DNA of 64,000 nt, from assembly GCA_910575255.1 (NCBI GenBank), contig CAJTEM010000020.1:1-64000 (forward strand), in the 5' to 3' direction. Origin of the DNA: Lachnospiraceae bacterium (GTDB taxonomy: Bacteria > Bacillota > Clostridia > Lachnospirales > Lachnospiraceae). Shown piece after piece: positions 25,804-34,277 of the stretch; positions within the stretch are counted from its first letter, which is position 1; every line of letters starts with the position of its first letter. The position numbers and the translations under genes were made by a program. A model generated the notes under the pieces. That model worked only from the letters and a program-made list of their open reading frames with translations, was not told the origin of the DNA and ran no database searches.

Positions 25804-26982
25804 TTACGCTCCAAACTCAAATGTAGATACCAGCGTATCAATTTCGCTGATGCTGCCTCCAAGAACGACTACGGCGGTTTTGGCTCCGTCTAAAAGGTAA
25901 ATCCTGGGGATGCGGTAGAAATATGTGGGGTCGGAGTTCTCAATCACTTTGGTGGCAACCAATTTGCCGGAGGCCACGTCATAGACGCGAACGGTCAGAC
26001 TGCTGCCCAGAACGGCGGTAGCGACATAGTTTCCCTGCTCCGAGCCGTACACGCCGTCTTTGCCTTCACCGCTGGCAGAGAAGGAAAGCGTATTGGCGCT
26101 GCCCGTTGTCCGGTCGATCCAAAGCAGCGTACCGTTGGCCTGGGTAAAGATCTGCGGGAAAAATAACCGGCTGACGCTGCTCTGCATTTCTTCCATTTCA
26201 TAGTCGGACGGTTTTGTGAGCTTCAGACCGCTGCCATCCAAGGCGATGCTCCCGTGGATGGAAAAGCCTTCCTCGCCATCTGCCGCAGGAATCGAGTTAC
26301 CGCTGCCAAAAAACACGATCTGGCTGTTATCCTGGGCAAAGGCAGCGCCGTTCAGCATGGAAATACTGATGCCGGCTGTCCCGGCGTTTTGGGCCACGTC
26401 CAGGAGGGTAGTCAGGCTCTCGCTTCCCAGGTCATACAGATACAGCCCGCCCATAGCGGCAAACGCCAGTTTCTTTCCGTCTGTGGAGGCCGCTACGCCC
26501 CCCGTTTCGCTGATAACAAAATCTCCCTGCAAAAGCTCATCCACCGCGATCTCCTTGTTCAGAGAAAGTGAGCTGTCGTAGATGTACGCCATCATACCGC
26601 TGTCGCCCATGCCGGACAGAACGTAGCCCCCGTCAATGGCCTGGGCTTCAAAGTCGTGCAGGGGCGCTTCTGCGGTGGCCAGCACCGAGGAAGTCCTTGT
26701 GTCGTAGAGGTACAGCTTGTCCGCCAGCACGAAAAGCGTTCCGTTCCCGGCATAGGCGCAGCTCTGGAGCTTGCCGCCAAACAGGGCAGGATCGAAGGTG
26801 CAGGATGTACCAGCCTGGGAAATGGGCTGGTTCTGCTGTCCGTCAGAGGGCGGGACAGCGGCCACGGATATATAGGAGGGGACGTTTCCCGAAACCGAAG
26901 GAGCCGGGGAATCCGTCTTGCTGCAGGCGGACAACGCCAGGGTAAAAAGCAGCACAAGTGTCATGCAGAATGTCTTTTTCAT
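25804..26982 (-). CDS. Lipoprotein with beta-propeller-like repeats
   Basis: A 392-residue protein with a type II signal ending LALSAC (C20 lipidated), then a proline/serine linker and a repeat region. Blades show patterns such as TLFVLADKLYLYDTRT, KKLAFAAMGGLYLYDLGS and SQIVFFGSGN, typical of a WD40/TolB-like propeller on the outer face of the membrane. It lies directly between the other lipoprotein and the ATPase, with gaps of one or two bases. Inference: it binds or senses the exported compound, or helps the permease-fused propeller of the same operon. No catalytic motif is seen. Confidence 0.72.
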   Translation of the reverse strand: MKKTFCMTLVLLFTLALSACSKTDSPAPSVSGNVPSYISVAAVPPSDGQQNQPISQAGTSCTFDPALFGGKLQSCAYAGNGTLFVLADKLYLYDTRTSSVLATAEAPLHDFEAQAIDGGYVLSGMGDSGMMAYIYDSSLSLNKEIAVDELLQGDFVISETGGVAASTDGKKLAFAAMGGLYLYDLGSESLTTLLDVAQNAGTAGISISMLNGAAFAQDNSQIVFFGSGNSIPAADGEEGFSIHGSIALDGSGLKLTKPSDYEMEEMQSSVSRLFFPQIFTQANGTLLWIDRTTGSANTLSFSASGEGKDGVYGSEQGNYVATAVLGSSLTVRVYDVASGKLVATKVIENSDPTYFYRIPRIYLLDGAKTAVVVLGGSISEIDTLVSTFEFGA

Positions 26983-26984
26983 GT

Positions 26985-28019
26985 TCAGTTCTCCTTATAC
27001 AATAAAATAGAATTGGTCTTGAAGAACGGGTCGGAGGTCCCGTCCCGGGGGACGGCCACACAGTAAAAGGTGTGAAACTGCCCCAGCTTGTCCGGGTCGA
27101 TCACGGTTTCAAGTTCCATGACGCCGCCTTTGCTCAATGTAATGGAGCGGCAGGTGTTTTCGTCAAGTTTCACCGGCTGATGATCCAGGAAAAAAGCGAT
27201 GCTGTAACTTGTTCCGGCTGTGCCGCACATGGCAAATCGCAGGGTAACGGGAGCGGAGACACGCAGGTTGTCATAGGTGATGCCGCCGTCGCAGGAAAAT
27301 GTATAATAGATCCCGCTGTCCAGCGTGTCCATGCTCACACCGTCCCAGCCGTATTTGGAAAGCTCGTTTTCCAAATACGGCGCTGTGACCTTTTCCTCCC
27401 GCACTTCGCTTTGTGAAAAGATTTCCCGGACAGGCGGAAGGTCTGAATGGGCGGCGGGCGCATCCACATTGAACTGCAATTCAACACGGGAATCCAGCGT
27501 TTTATGATACCAGCCATAGCTGGAGGTGGATTCCATATCCGGCTGGAAGTCCGGGTTGGTGATGCTCACCACGGTCAGGGCCAGCACATCGCCGGTGCTG
27601 CCGGTCACAGGCTCAAAGAGGAAGGAAAAGCTCTGATCCTCCTTTGCGGGAAAGCTGTGACAATACTCATACTCCGCTGTGGTATCGTTCACCTTGTAGG
27701 GCTGTGGCCGGCCGTCCAGAAACAGGAGAAATCCAACGGTATCCATCTTGCCGGTGAGGGAAAACCGGTAGTCCAGCCGAAACTCGCCGCCGTCATAAAA
27801 GAAGGGCAGACGTTCCCCGCTCTCGGAGAAATCAGCCGAAGCAACTTCGTGGGTGAGCATTGCCAGAAATCCGGTATCCTCCTCTGCCGCCTCAAACGGG
27901 TTTGCGGCAACATCCTGTGACGGCGGGGGTGTACTGTCTGGAATGGCATAGTTCCCGCAGGCGGCGAGGGATAAAAGTGCGCCGGACATCAGGGGAACGG
28001 CGATCAATCGTTTTCGCAT
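26985..28019 (-). CDS. Lipoprotein, predicted beta-rich, unknown function
   Basis: A 344-residue protein with a type II signal ending SLAAC (C21). The remainder alternates short hydrophobic strands and looks like two or more beta-sandwich domains; I recognise no family. The start at 28019 is chosen for the aaggagg site and correct signal; the frame runs 14 codons further. It is the first gene of the operon of two lipoproteins, ATPase and two permeases. The shared direct-repeat operator lies just upstream, so expression is probably under the response regulator encoded at 29410. Role in sensing or protecting the membrane is inference. Confidence 0.7.
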   Translation of the reverse strand: MRKRLIAVPLMSGALLSLAACGNYAIPDSTPPPSQDVAANPFEAAEEDTGFLAMLTHEVASADFSESGERLPFFYDGGEFRLDYRFSLTGKMDTVGFLLFLDGRPQPYKVNDTTAEYEYCHSFPAKEDQSFSFLFEPVTGSTGDVLALTVVSITNPDFQPDMESTSSYGWYHKTLDSRVELQFNVDAPAAHSDLPPVREIFSQSEVREEKVTAPYLENELSKYGWDGVSMDTLDSGIYYTFSCDGGITYDNLRVSAPVTLRFAMCGTAGTSYSIAFFLDHQPVKLDENTCRSITLSKGGVMELETVIDPDKLGQFHTFYCVAVPRDGTSDPFFKTNSILLYKEN

Positions 28020-28047
28020 ACATGGCCTCCTTTGCTTTGATGGGTCG

Positions 28048-28080
28048 AGTATAACGGGCAAAGGTCAAAATTCGGTCAAG
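28048..28080 (-). promoter_or_regulatory. Operator-promoter of the lipoprotein-ABC operon
   Basis: On the minus strand CTTGAC at 28080-28075 is followed 11 bases later by a second TTGAC, and TATACT (28053-28048) lies 21 bases after CTTGAC. No proper -35 is present at 17 bases; the direct repeat takes its place, as in OmpR-family activated promoters. The same layout occurs before the response-regulator gene. Confidence 0.75.
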
Positions 28081-28088
28081 AAATTCAA

Positions 28089-28116
28089 AATGCCGCCCAG
28101 GCTTTTTGGGCGGCAT
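28089..28116 (-). terminator. Terminator after the two-component operon
   Basis: atgccgccc (28090-28098) pairs with gggcggcat (28108-28116). On the minus strand the stem is followed by TTTTGAATTT. It separates the histidine kinase gene from the lipoprotein operon and supports two transcripts. Confidence 0.6.
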
Positions 28117-28135
28117 CCGGGAGGGATTATTTTTA

Positions 28136-29422
28136 TCATATGGATTGCTCAATTTTGATAGATGCTTTCACGCAGGCCCCATGGGGCGGTCGGTTTGACA
28201 GTTCTATGGTTCCCCCATGCTTCTGGCACAGTACCCGGCTCACTGCCAGCCCCAGCCCTAAGTGCTGGCCGGAGGTATCCTCGGAGTAAAACAGGGCGGT
28301 CTTCTTTTTCAGCAGCTTGTCGGAAAAACCCGGCCCGTCATCGGTCACGGCGGCCGACAGGATTCCATGCTCCAGACAAAAAGTAAGTCCAATTTCCCGC
28401 TCTGCAAAACGGAGGGCATTGGAGATCAGATTCTCCAGAACGCGGTACAACAGCTCCCCGTCAAGAAAGGCTCTCCCCTTCGGCACATGGAGGTCACAGG
28501 AAAAATGCACCTTGGTATTCTGAAACAGGATAGATAGAGAATCCGCCATGTGCTGTAAAAAATCAGGAAGCTCTACCTCTCTGCGGTGGACCTCTGTTTC
28601 TTCGATAGCGCCCAGGTCGCGCATGGTATCGGTATAGCGGCCCATGCGCTCTGCGGTAATGCCGAGATTAGAGAGCGCCTTTTCCAGTTTTTCCTCCGTC
28701 AAGGTTCCGCTCTGGTTGTTCTCCTGCAAATATTCCACATAGCCGGTCATAATGGCGATAGGGTTACGCAGATCGTGGGCCACAGATGCCTGCAATGCGC
28801 GGCGTTCCTCCAACATACTCCACATCTGACGGTTATTCTCATACAAGGTCTGCCGCATTTTCTCAAAGGCAGTACAAAGCTGGCCCAATTCATCCTGCCC
28901 ATTAAAAATGATCTGAAAGTTCAGATCCCGATCCCCAATGTGGGCGGTGGCATCCATCAGGACAGTGATCGGCGGCTCCAGTACCTTGTGATAAAACCAC
29001 CATGCGCACAGAGTAATTCCAATCACAGCAAACAGGAACGGCAGCAGCACCATACAAATTTGCGAAATGCGGTAGGCTGTTCCCGCTTTAGGGGAAAGCA
29101 TGGAGTAGCTGGATTCAATACGCTCTATCATGTAGCTCGTCTGTCCCTGGCTCCCGCTGTGTTCCTGGTCGTCCGCTACCAGTTGGCCGAATGGCTCTGG
29201 CGGGCCATCAAGAACATACCTCATCTTTGCCTCTGTGATTGTACCATCCGGGGCAGTTGTCTGCTGCGTCAGCCAGACCTCATTGAAATCGGGGAGAATA
29301 TGCTTTTGGAAACGATAACAGCCGAAAATCGCAAGGCCGCTGCACAAGAACACGATCAGCATTGTCATCGCCACGGTTTTCATGAAGGAGCGTTTCAGTG
29401 ATTGTCTCTTTACTTTCTCCAT
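28136..29422 (-). CDS. Sensor histidine kinase
   Basis: A 428-residue membrane kinase. Membrane segments at about 18-36 and 121-143 flank an outer domain of about 85 residues without a known fold. A HAMP linker follows (about 145-200), then the H-box AHDLRNP with H216, the N-box NLISNALRFAE, the G1 box DDGPGFS and the G2 box GLGLAVS. The start at 29422 overlaps the response-regulator stop by 13 bases. It should autophosphorylate in response to an envelope signal and pass the phosphate to D52 of its partner. The ligand is unknown. Confidence 0.88.
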   Translation of the reverse strand: MEKVKRQSLKRSFMKTVAMTMLIVFLCSGLAIFGCYRFQKHILPDFNEVWLTQQTTAPDGTITEAKMRYVLDGPPEPFGQLVADDQEHSGSQGQTSYMIERIESSYSMLSPKAGTAYRISQICMVLLPFLFAVIGITLCAWWFYHKVLEPPITVLMDATAHIGDRDLNFQIIFNGQDELGQLCTAFEKMRQTLYENNRQMWSMLEERRALQASVAHDLRNPIAIMTGYVEYLQENNQSGTLTEEKLEKALSNLGITAERMGRYTDTMRDLGAIEETEVHRREVELPDFLQHMADSLSILFQNTKVHFSCDLHVPKGRAFLDGELLYRVLENLISNALRFAEREIGLTFCLEHGILSAAVTDDGPGFSDKLLKKKTALFYSEDTSGQHLGLGLAVSRVLCQKHGGTIELSNRPPHGACVKASIKIEQSI

Positions 29423-30084
29423 CGGTAGCCCATCCCCCAAACTGTTTCGATGTACTCGTTTCCGCTGGCCTGCATGAGCTTTGCGCGGATTTTGCGGATA
29501 TGCTCTTTGATTACGTTGCTGTCACCCTCCGCGTTATAGCCCCATACCGCCTCATAGATACGCTCTTTGTCAAAGACCTGATTGGGGTTAGAGGACAGAA
29601 ATTCGATAATGTCAAATTCCCTCCTGGAAAAGGAAAGCTCCTGCTCGTTCCAAAATACTTTTCTGCCAGAGAGATTGATAATCAGCCCCTGGGAGGTCAC
29701 GACCTCCGGCGGGCGGTTATTTCGTTCGTCCCGGCGCAGATGGGCCTCAATGCGGGCAAGCAATTCCTGCAAGCCGAAAGGCTTGGTGATATAGTCGTCC
29801 CCTCCGGCCCGCAGGCCGTTGACCTTATCCTGCTCTGTGATCCGCGCCGTCAGGAACAGGATAGGACAGACGATATGATTCCGAATGACCTTGCACAGCT
29901 CCAGCCCATCCATCCCCGGCATATTGATGTCCAGCAGAATGAGATTTGGCTTTGTATTCAGCTTCGCCAGGGCTTCATCGCTGCTGTTGGCTGTGGAAAC
30001 CGTATATCCGTGATCCTGCAAATGGGTGGAAAGCAATTCGGTCAGGATAGGTTCATCATCCACGATCAAAATTCTGTATGCCAT
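29410..30084 (-). CDS. OmpR/PhoB-family response regulator
   Basis: A 224-residue regulator. The receiver domain (1-115) has acidic DD at 9-10, phosphorylation site D52 in ILLDINMPG and the conserved K of YITKPF. The C-terminal winged helix (about 130-224) has SRREFDIIEFL and the RKIRAKL recognition region. The start at 30084 has GGAGGT upstream; a longer frame of nine codons has none. It is the first gene of a two-gene operon with the kinase. A direct-repeat operator lies upstream, matched before the lipoprotein-ABC operon, so it probably activates both. Confidence 0.9.
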   Translation of the reverse strand: MAYRILIVDDEPILTELLSTHLQDHGYTVSTANSSDEALAKLNTKPNLILLDINMPGMDGLELCKVIRNHIVCPILFLTARITEQDKVNGLRAGGDDYITKPFGLQELLARIEAHLRRDERNNRPPEVVTSQGLIINLSGRKVFWNEQELSFSRREFDIIEFLSSNPNQVFDKERIYEAVWGYNAEGDSNVIKEHIRKIRAKLMQASGNEYIETVWGMGYRWRK

Positions 30085-30106
30085 ACGAACACCTCCAGTC
30101 TTTTTC

Positions 30107-30139
30107 ATCATATGGGGAAAAAGTCAAATTTCCGTCAAG
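30107..30139 (-). promoter_or_regulatory. Operator-promoter of the two-component operon
   Basis: On the minus strand CTTGAC (30139-30134) is followed 11 bases later by TTTGAC, and TATGAT (30112-30107) begins 21 bases after CTTGAC. Sequence and spacing copy the site at 28048-28080, pointing to autoregulation by the encoded response regulator. Confidence 0.75.
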
Positions 30140-30277
30140 TATTATGGGGCTTTCTGTTTTCATAACAAAATGATTGTCACACACGACTGCAAACCGAAGC
30201 ATTTCAATAAGGTGTATTATACTTCTTTTATTCGCATGGCACAAGGATACAAGTTCTTGTATATTTGGGTGTAATGT

Positions 30278-30410
30278 TCAAACAGTAACAGAGGACAGCG
30301 CCCGTAAGTCGCTGTCCTTCAGTTCCTTTGTTGCTCCGGCCCGCTTTGTCAACTCCGGCATTATCCGCCCAAGCCGCTGGTGCGCTCCATATATGATGCC
30401 TCCGTTTCAT
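30278..30410 (-). pseudogene. Short coding remnant at the island edge
   Basis: On the minus strand about 42 codons, ending at 30278, read GGIIYGAHQRLGRIMPELTK and then RAGATKELKDSDLRALSSV. The composition is that of a real protein C-terminus, but a stop lies a few codons upstream of this stretch and no start is usable. I do not recognise the family. It marks the right border of the two-component/ABC island. The stretch 30410-30640 shows nothing further. Confidence 0.4.
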
Positions 30411-30639
30411 GTCAGCTTTGTCGGAGGTAACAGAGATGCTGTGTCCTGCGTGTGACGTCATTCTTTATGAGAGGGTGGCATTCGATATATTTGTCACGGA
30501 AAGTATTTTGAAACAGTTATATTGATAATTACTGTTCAGTGAAAATCAATGAACCAGATTGTATTTGCAGGATGTTTTTCCCGGAACTGATATCTGCCAG
30601 CCTCGAAGAAACCATTTACATGAAACAATATCAATGAGG

Positions 30640-30930
30640 AGGAAACGAGAAAAGCAGCCAGGAAACAGGGGAGAGAAGCCACCGGAACTGGTCTGCAGAT
30701 TTTGACTTTGCAGAGATTTAGAAGTCCTTAAATCCCTGAATTTTGCGTAGAAACGGAAATCCACACTGTCTGAGCGAAGCGAGTTTGTGGATTTCCGTTT
30801 CGCTTTTAGCAAAATCCAGGGATTTTAGGAATTCTTAATCTCGAAACCGGAAAAATCCGCAGACCAGTTCCGGTGGCTTCTCTCCCCTGTTTCCTGGCGT
30901 ACCTTCTGGTAAAAGCAAACTAAATGATAT
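30640..30930. repeat. Large intergenic palindromic element
   Basis: The outer arms ccaggaaacaggggagagaa (from 30659) and its complement (to 30897) pair perfectly for about 45 bases. The middle arm gaagtccttaaat is at 30721 and gattttaggaattctt near 30820-30838. The central motif ctgtctgagcgaagcgag is near 30766-30783. The right end keeps ggcgtaccttctgg and caaactaaatga. It lies between the island border and the CxxC protein gene. Confidence 0.85.
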
Positions 30931-31072
30931 TGGGATAGCAAATGTAGATTTTTTTGCTCCCCCGCTTCCTTTTCCTCCGAATTTATAGTATACTAAATCA
31001 TAATCGCAAAAGCACACCCCGCTGACAGGTATTTTTGCAGGCCGGGGACATGGATGAAGGACAGGAAATACC

Positions 31073-31843
31073 ATGAAGGAAAAGCTGTATACCATTGAAT
31101 TGAACGATGCACTGAAGGCTGAGGACGAGTGTATGTTTTGCTGGCTGGAGCGGAAGCTGGAGCAGGAGAATCTGGAATTTGTACTGGGAGCCTCTTACAT
31201 GGAAGATGATATCCGGGCCGAGACGAGCCGGAAAGGCTTTTGCAGGCATCATATCAAGATGATGTATGATTACGGCAACAACCTGGGAAATGCATGGATT
31301 TTGAAATCCCGCCTGGAGTATCTGAATCAGGAGCTGAAGAAACAGATGGCTCATTATACACCGGGAAAAAGCGCCGGTTTTCTGGAACGGCTGAAAAGGC
31401 CGGAGTCACCAGCAGCTGCAGGAAGATCGGCAGCTGAGGCCTGGCTTCGTTCCCAGGAGGATCACTGCTATGTGTGCGGCCGGATGCGGGAGATCTATGA
31501 GCGGATGCTGGACACTTTCCTTTATATGCTGCGCAGTGATGCGGGGTTTCGCGAACGGCTGCTGGAGTCAAAGGGGTTTTGCCTGCGTCATTTTGCAGAT
31601 GTACTGCAGGTCTGCGAAGAGAATCTGAAGCCTCAGGAGAAGCAGGAATGGATTCCAAGGCTTGGAGATCTGATGATCCGGAATCTGGACCGGGTGCAGG
31701 AGGATATTAACTGGCTGATTGAAAAATACGATTACCGGAACAAGGATGCAGACTGGCGTCAATCCCAGGATGCCGTGCAGAGGACCATGCAGAAGACAGC
31801 TGGCGGTTATCCCGCGGATCCGGTGTTCCGGTGCCGGAAGTAA
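31073..31843 (+). CDS. Protein with duplicated CxxC / GFCxxH units (DUF6062-like)
   Basis: A 256-residue soluble protein. It contains two similar units, each a CxxC followed some 45 residues later by GFC-x2-H: CMFC (17-20) with GFCRHH (about 46-51), and CYVC (about 128-131) with GFCLRHF (about 165-171). The pattern suggests two zinc or iron sites in an all-helical fold, and it matches what I know as DUF6062, a family of unknown function in Firmicutes. The start has an aggaaatacc leader that is a weak ribosome site. The rubrerythrin gene follows 110 bases later, perhaps hinting at redox or metal handling. No function is claimed. Confidence 0.65.
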   Translation: MKEKLYTIELNDALKAEDECMFCWLERKLEQENLEFVLGASYMEDDIRAETSRKGFCRHHIKMMYDYGNNLGNAWILKSRLEYLNQELKKQMAHYTPGKSAGFLERLKRPESPAAAGRSAAEAWLRSQEDHCYVCGRMREIYERMLDTFLYMLRSDAGFRERLLESKGFCLRHFADVLQVCEENLKPQEKQEWIPRLGDLMIRNLDRVQEDINWLIEKYDYRNKDADWRQSQDAVQRTMQKTAGGYPADPVFRCRK

Positions 31844-31952
31844 GGGCATAAGGAGTACAGAAGGGATTTTCTTTCAGGGCCGGTATATTTTCGTTAAGAG
31901 CAGAGATACTAATGGAGAATCGAAATATATTCCCTGTAAAAGGAGATTTTCC

Positions 31953-32546
31953 ATGATTGATTTTAAGAGCAGTGAGACAGCAAAGAATCTGATGCGGGCA
32001 TTCGCAGGAGAGAGCCAGGCGAGGAACCGCTATACTATCGCGGCTGATGCGGCAAAGAAGCAGGGGCTTTTCGTGATCCAGTCGGTATTTCTGTTTACGG
32101 CGGGTCAGGAGCAGGCGCATGCTCAGATTTTCTATGATTATCTGAAGGATCTGAGAGGGCAGAATATCCGGATTGACGGGGCATACCCGGTTGATCAGTA
32201 TGACAGCAGTCTGGATCTGTTAAAAGCAGCCAGGCATAACGAATACGAGGAATTCCAGGATGTTTATCAAAGCTTTGGCAAGACGGCGCAGGAAGAGGGG
32301 TTTGACCGGATTGCCGGATCCTTTTTCCAGATTGCGGAGATCGAGAAAGTGCATGGGGACCGGTTCCAGCTTTTTGCGGACTATCTGGAGCGGAATCAGC
32401 TGTTTGTGTCAGAGGTGGAGACGGGCTGGATGTGTTTAAACTGCGGTTTTGTGTTCCGGGGAACCAAAGCGCCTGCCACCTGCCCGGTATGCCGTCATGA
32501 ACAGGGATATTTTGTGCGTCTGGAGCTGGCGCCCTATATCCAATAG
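31953..32546 (+). CDS. Rubrerythrin
   Basis: A 197-residue protein. The N-terminal ferritin-like four-helix domain contains the diiron ligands in AGESQARNRY, AGQEQAHA, NEYEEF and AEIEKVHGDRF. The C-terminal rubredoxin-like domain has CLNCG and CPVC (about 160-180). It acts as NADH/rubredoxin-linked peroxidase protecting anaerobes from hydrogen peroxide. The start at 31953 follows AAAGGAG; the frame is open far upstream without a site. A terminator-like hairpin follows the stop. Confidence 0.93.
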   Translation: MIDFKSSETAKNLMRAFAGESQARNRYTIAADAAKKQGLFVIQSVFLFTAGQEQAHAQIFYDYLKDLRGQNIRIDGAYPVDQYDSSLDLLKAARHNEYEEFQDVYQSFGKTAQEEGFDRIAGSFFQIAEIEKVHGDRFQLFADYLERNQLFVSEVETGWMCLNCGFVFRGTKAPATCPVCRHEQGYFVRLELAPYIQ

Positions 32547-32593
32547 GACCGGATCAATCTGCACAAAAGCCGGGAAGGCCTTAGTTCAGCCGT

Positions 32594-32624
32594 AAAGGGG
32601 CAGGCAGTGCGTCCTGCTCCTTTT
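32594..32624 (+). terminator. Terminator after rubrerythrin
   Basis: aaaggggcagg (32594-32604) pairs with cctgctccttt (one wobble) and ends in TTTT. It separates rubrerythrin from the HAD-phosphoesterase genes. Confidence 0.65.
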
Positions 32625-32729
32625 GCGGGTAAATCCGCCTTGCAGAATGATGGTATATTCGGCGCTGTTAGTTCAGGGATGAACATGTCAGCATACGGAA
32701 GAACAGAGACAGGAGAGATAATACATATT

Positions 32730-33392
32730 ATGAAGAACGGGAAAATTCGGGGAGTGATATTTGACCAGGATGGCCTGCTGTTTGATACGGAGCGGCTGTC
32801 AGTGAAAGCCTGGAACCTGGCAGGAGATGATCTGGGCTTTTATCTGGAGGAGTCTTTTTTATGTACGATCCGCGGAGCGAATGCACAGGACTCGGCAAGA
32901 AGATTTCAGGAGGTATTTGGGGATGCCTATGATTTTAAAAAGCTGAGGGCCAGAAAGCAGGAGCATTTTATGCGGATTTTGCGGGAGCAGGAGATACCGG
33001 TGAAAAAGGGGGCAAGGGAGCTTTTGGCGTATTTGCGGGAGCAGGGCTGTAAGGTGGCTCTGGCTACGGCAAGCACGCGGGAATATTCGTCAGAGAATCT
33101 GCGCCTGGCCGGGCTGAGCGAATATTTTCAGCAGATGATTACCGGGGATATGGTGCAGGAGGCCAAGCCGAATCCGGAGATTTTCTTGAGGGCGGCAAAA
33201 GCGCTGGGGGAAGAGCCCGGGCATTGCCTGGTGCTTGAGGACAGCTTAAATGGGATAGAGGCTGGTATCCGGGGCGGTTTTGTGACAGTTATGGTGCCGG
33301 ATCTGACACAGGCGGATGAAGAGCTTTGCCGGCGGGTAGATCGGGTATGCAGCTCTCTGCTGGAAGTAAGAGACTGGCTGATGGAGGAATGA
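32730..33392 (+). CDS. HAD-superfamily phosphatase / beta-phosphoglucomutase-like
   Basis: A 220-residue HAD hydrolase of subfamily I. Motif I is FDQDGLLFDTE, with Asp nucleophile and general acid, motif II lies in ALATASTREY, motif III is the lysine in AKPNPEIF and motif IV is VLEDSLNGIEAG. A helical cap lies between motifs I and II, as in phosphoglycolate phosphatase and beta-phosphoglucomutase. The start at 32730 follows aggaga; an upstream ATG at 32685 is possible. Substrate cannot be told; a sugar phosphate is likely. The next gene starts three bases after its stop. Confidence 0.82.
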   Translation: MKNGKIRGVIFDQDGLLFDTERLSVKAWNLAGDDLGFYLEESFLCTIRGANAQDSARRFQEVFGDAYDFKKLRARKQEHFMRILREQEIPVKKGARELLAYLREQGCKVALATASTREYSSENLRLAGLSEYFQQMITGDMVQEAKPNPEIFLRAAKALGEEPGHCLVLEDSLNGIEAGIRGGFVTVMVPDLTQADEELCRRVDRVCSSLLEVRDWLMEE

Positions 33393-33395
33393 TTT

Positions 33396-34259
33396 TTGAA
33401 AAGAGAGATAAAATCGGCCGCTCTGCTGGCGGCTTTGGCGGCAGGCGGGCTTTTGCGTTCCCAATATGAGCGGGAGCATTTCGTGGTGGAGGAGACCCGT
33501 CTGTATTCTCCGAAGCTGAGACAGGACAGAACACTGGTGTTTCTCACAGATCTGCATGATAAGGAATTCGGGGAGGCGAATGTCCGGCTTTTCGATGCAG
33601 TGGCAGCAGTCAGGCCGGACGGGATCCTGATCGGGGGCGATACTATGGTGGTGAAGCCGGGACGGGCCAGTCTGGAGAGCACAAAGACCTTGCTGGCCGG
33701 ACTGGCTGCAATCTGCCCGGTTTATTACGGCAACGGCAATCATGAGCAGCGATTACGGAGAGAGCGGGATACTTACGGGGGCCTGTACCGGGATTTCCGG
33801 CGGCTTTTAAAGCGATACGGGGTGAAGTATCTGTCGGATTCTTCGGCAGAGCTGGGGGAGGATATCCGCATCAGTGGTCTGGATATTGCCGAAAAATATT
33901 ACCGGGACTTCACACCGGAGAGCATGCGGAAAAGTTATGTAAGAAAGCATCTGGGGCGTGCCAGCCGGGAGCGGTATCAGATTCTTCTGGCGCATTCCCC
34001 GTTGTTTTTTCAGGCTTATAAAAACTGGGGAGCGGATCTGACCCTGGCCGGACATTTTCACGGCGGAACGATCCGGATTCCGTGGCTTGGCGGGGTGATG
34101 ACACCGCAGTATCAGTTTTTTATGCCTTGTTGCGCGGGAACGTTTGAGCAGGAGGGGAGATATCTGATCGTCGGGCGTGGTCTGGGGACACATTCGGTCA
34201 ATATCCGTTTTTGCAATAAGCCGCAGGTGGTAGTATTGAGATTAACCAACAGAGAATAA
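33396..34259 (+). CDS. Membrane-anchored metallophosphoesterase (YkuE/YaeI type)
   Basis: A 287-residue calcineurin-like phosphoesterase. A short N-terminal hydrophobic stretch (7-20) is followed by metal-binding motifs LTDLHDKEFG, IGGDTM, YGNGNHE, LLAHSP and GHFHGG, all intact. This set is typical of YkuE/YaeI/LpxH-like enzymes acting on lipid-linked phosphates. It starts with TTG, with ggaggaatgat overlapping the HAD stop, so it is translationally coupled. The PAP2 gene 18 bases downstream also suggests lipid phosphate metabolism. Substrate is inferred only. Confidence 0.82.
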   Translation: MKREIKSAALLAALAAGGLLRSQYEREHFVVEETRLYSPKLRQDRTLVFLTDLHDKEFGEANVRLFDAVAAVRPDGILIGGDTMVVKPGRASLESTKTLLAGLAAICPVYYGNGNHEQRLRRERDTYGGLYRDFRRLLKRYGVKYLSDSSAELGEDIRISGLDIAEKYYRDFTPESMRKSYVRKHLGRASRERYQILLAHSPLFFQAYKNWGADLTLAGHFHGGTIRIPWLGGVMTPQYQFFMPCCAGTFEQEGRYLIVGRGLGTHSVNIRFCNKPQVVVLRLTNRE

Positions 34260-34277
34260 CAGGACGGAAAGATTAAG

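Noticed and set aside
30228-30461. Minus-strand 77-codon frame near the island edge
   Set aside because: The protein-like signal is in another frame of the same strand (30278-30410), which is itself truncated.
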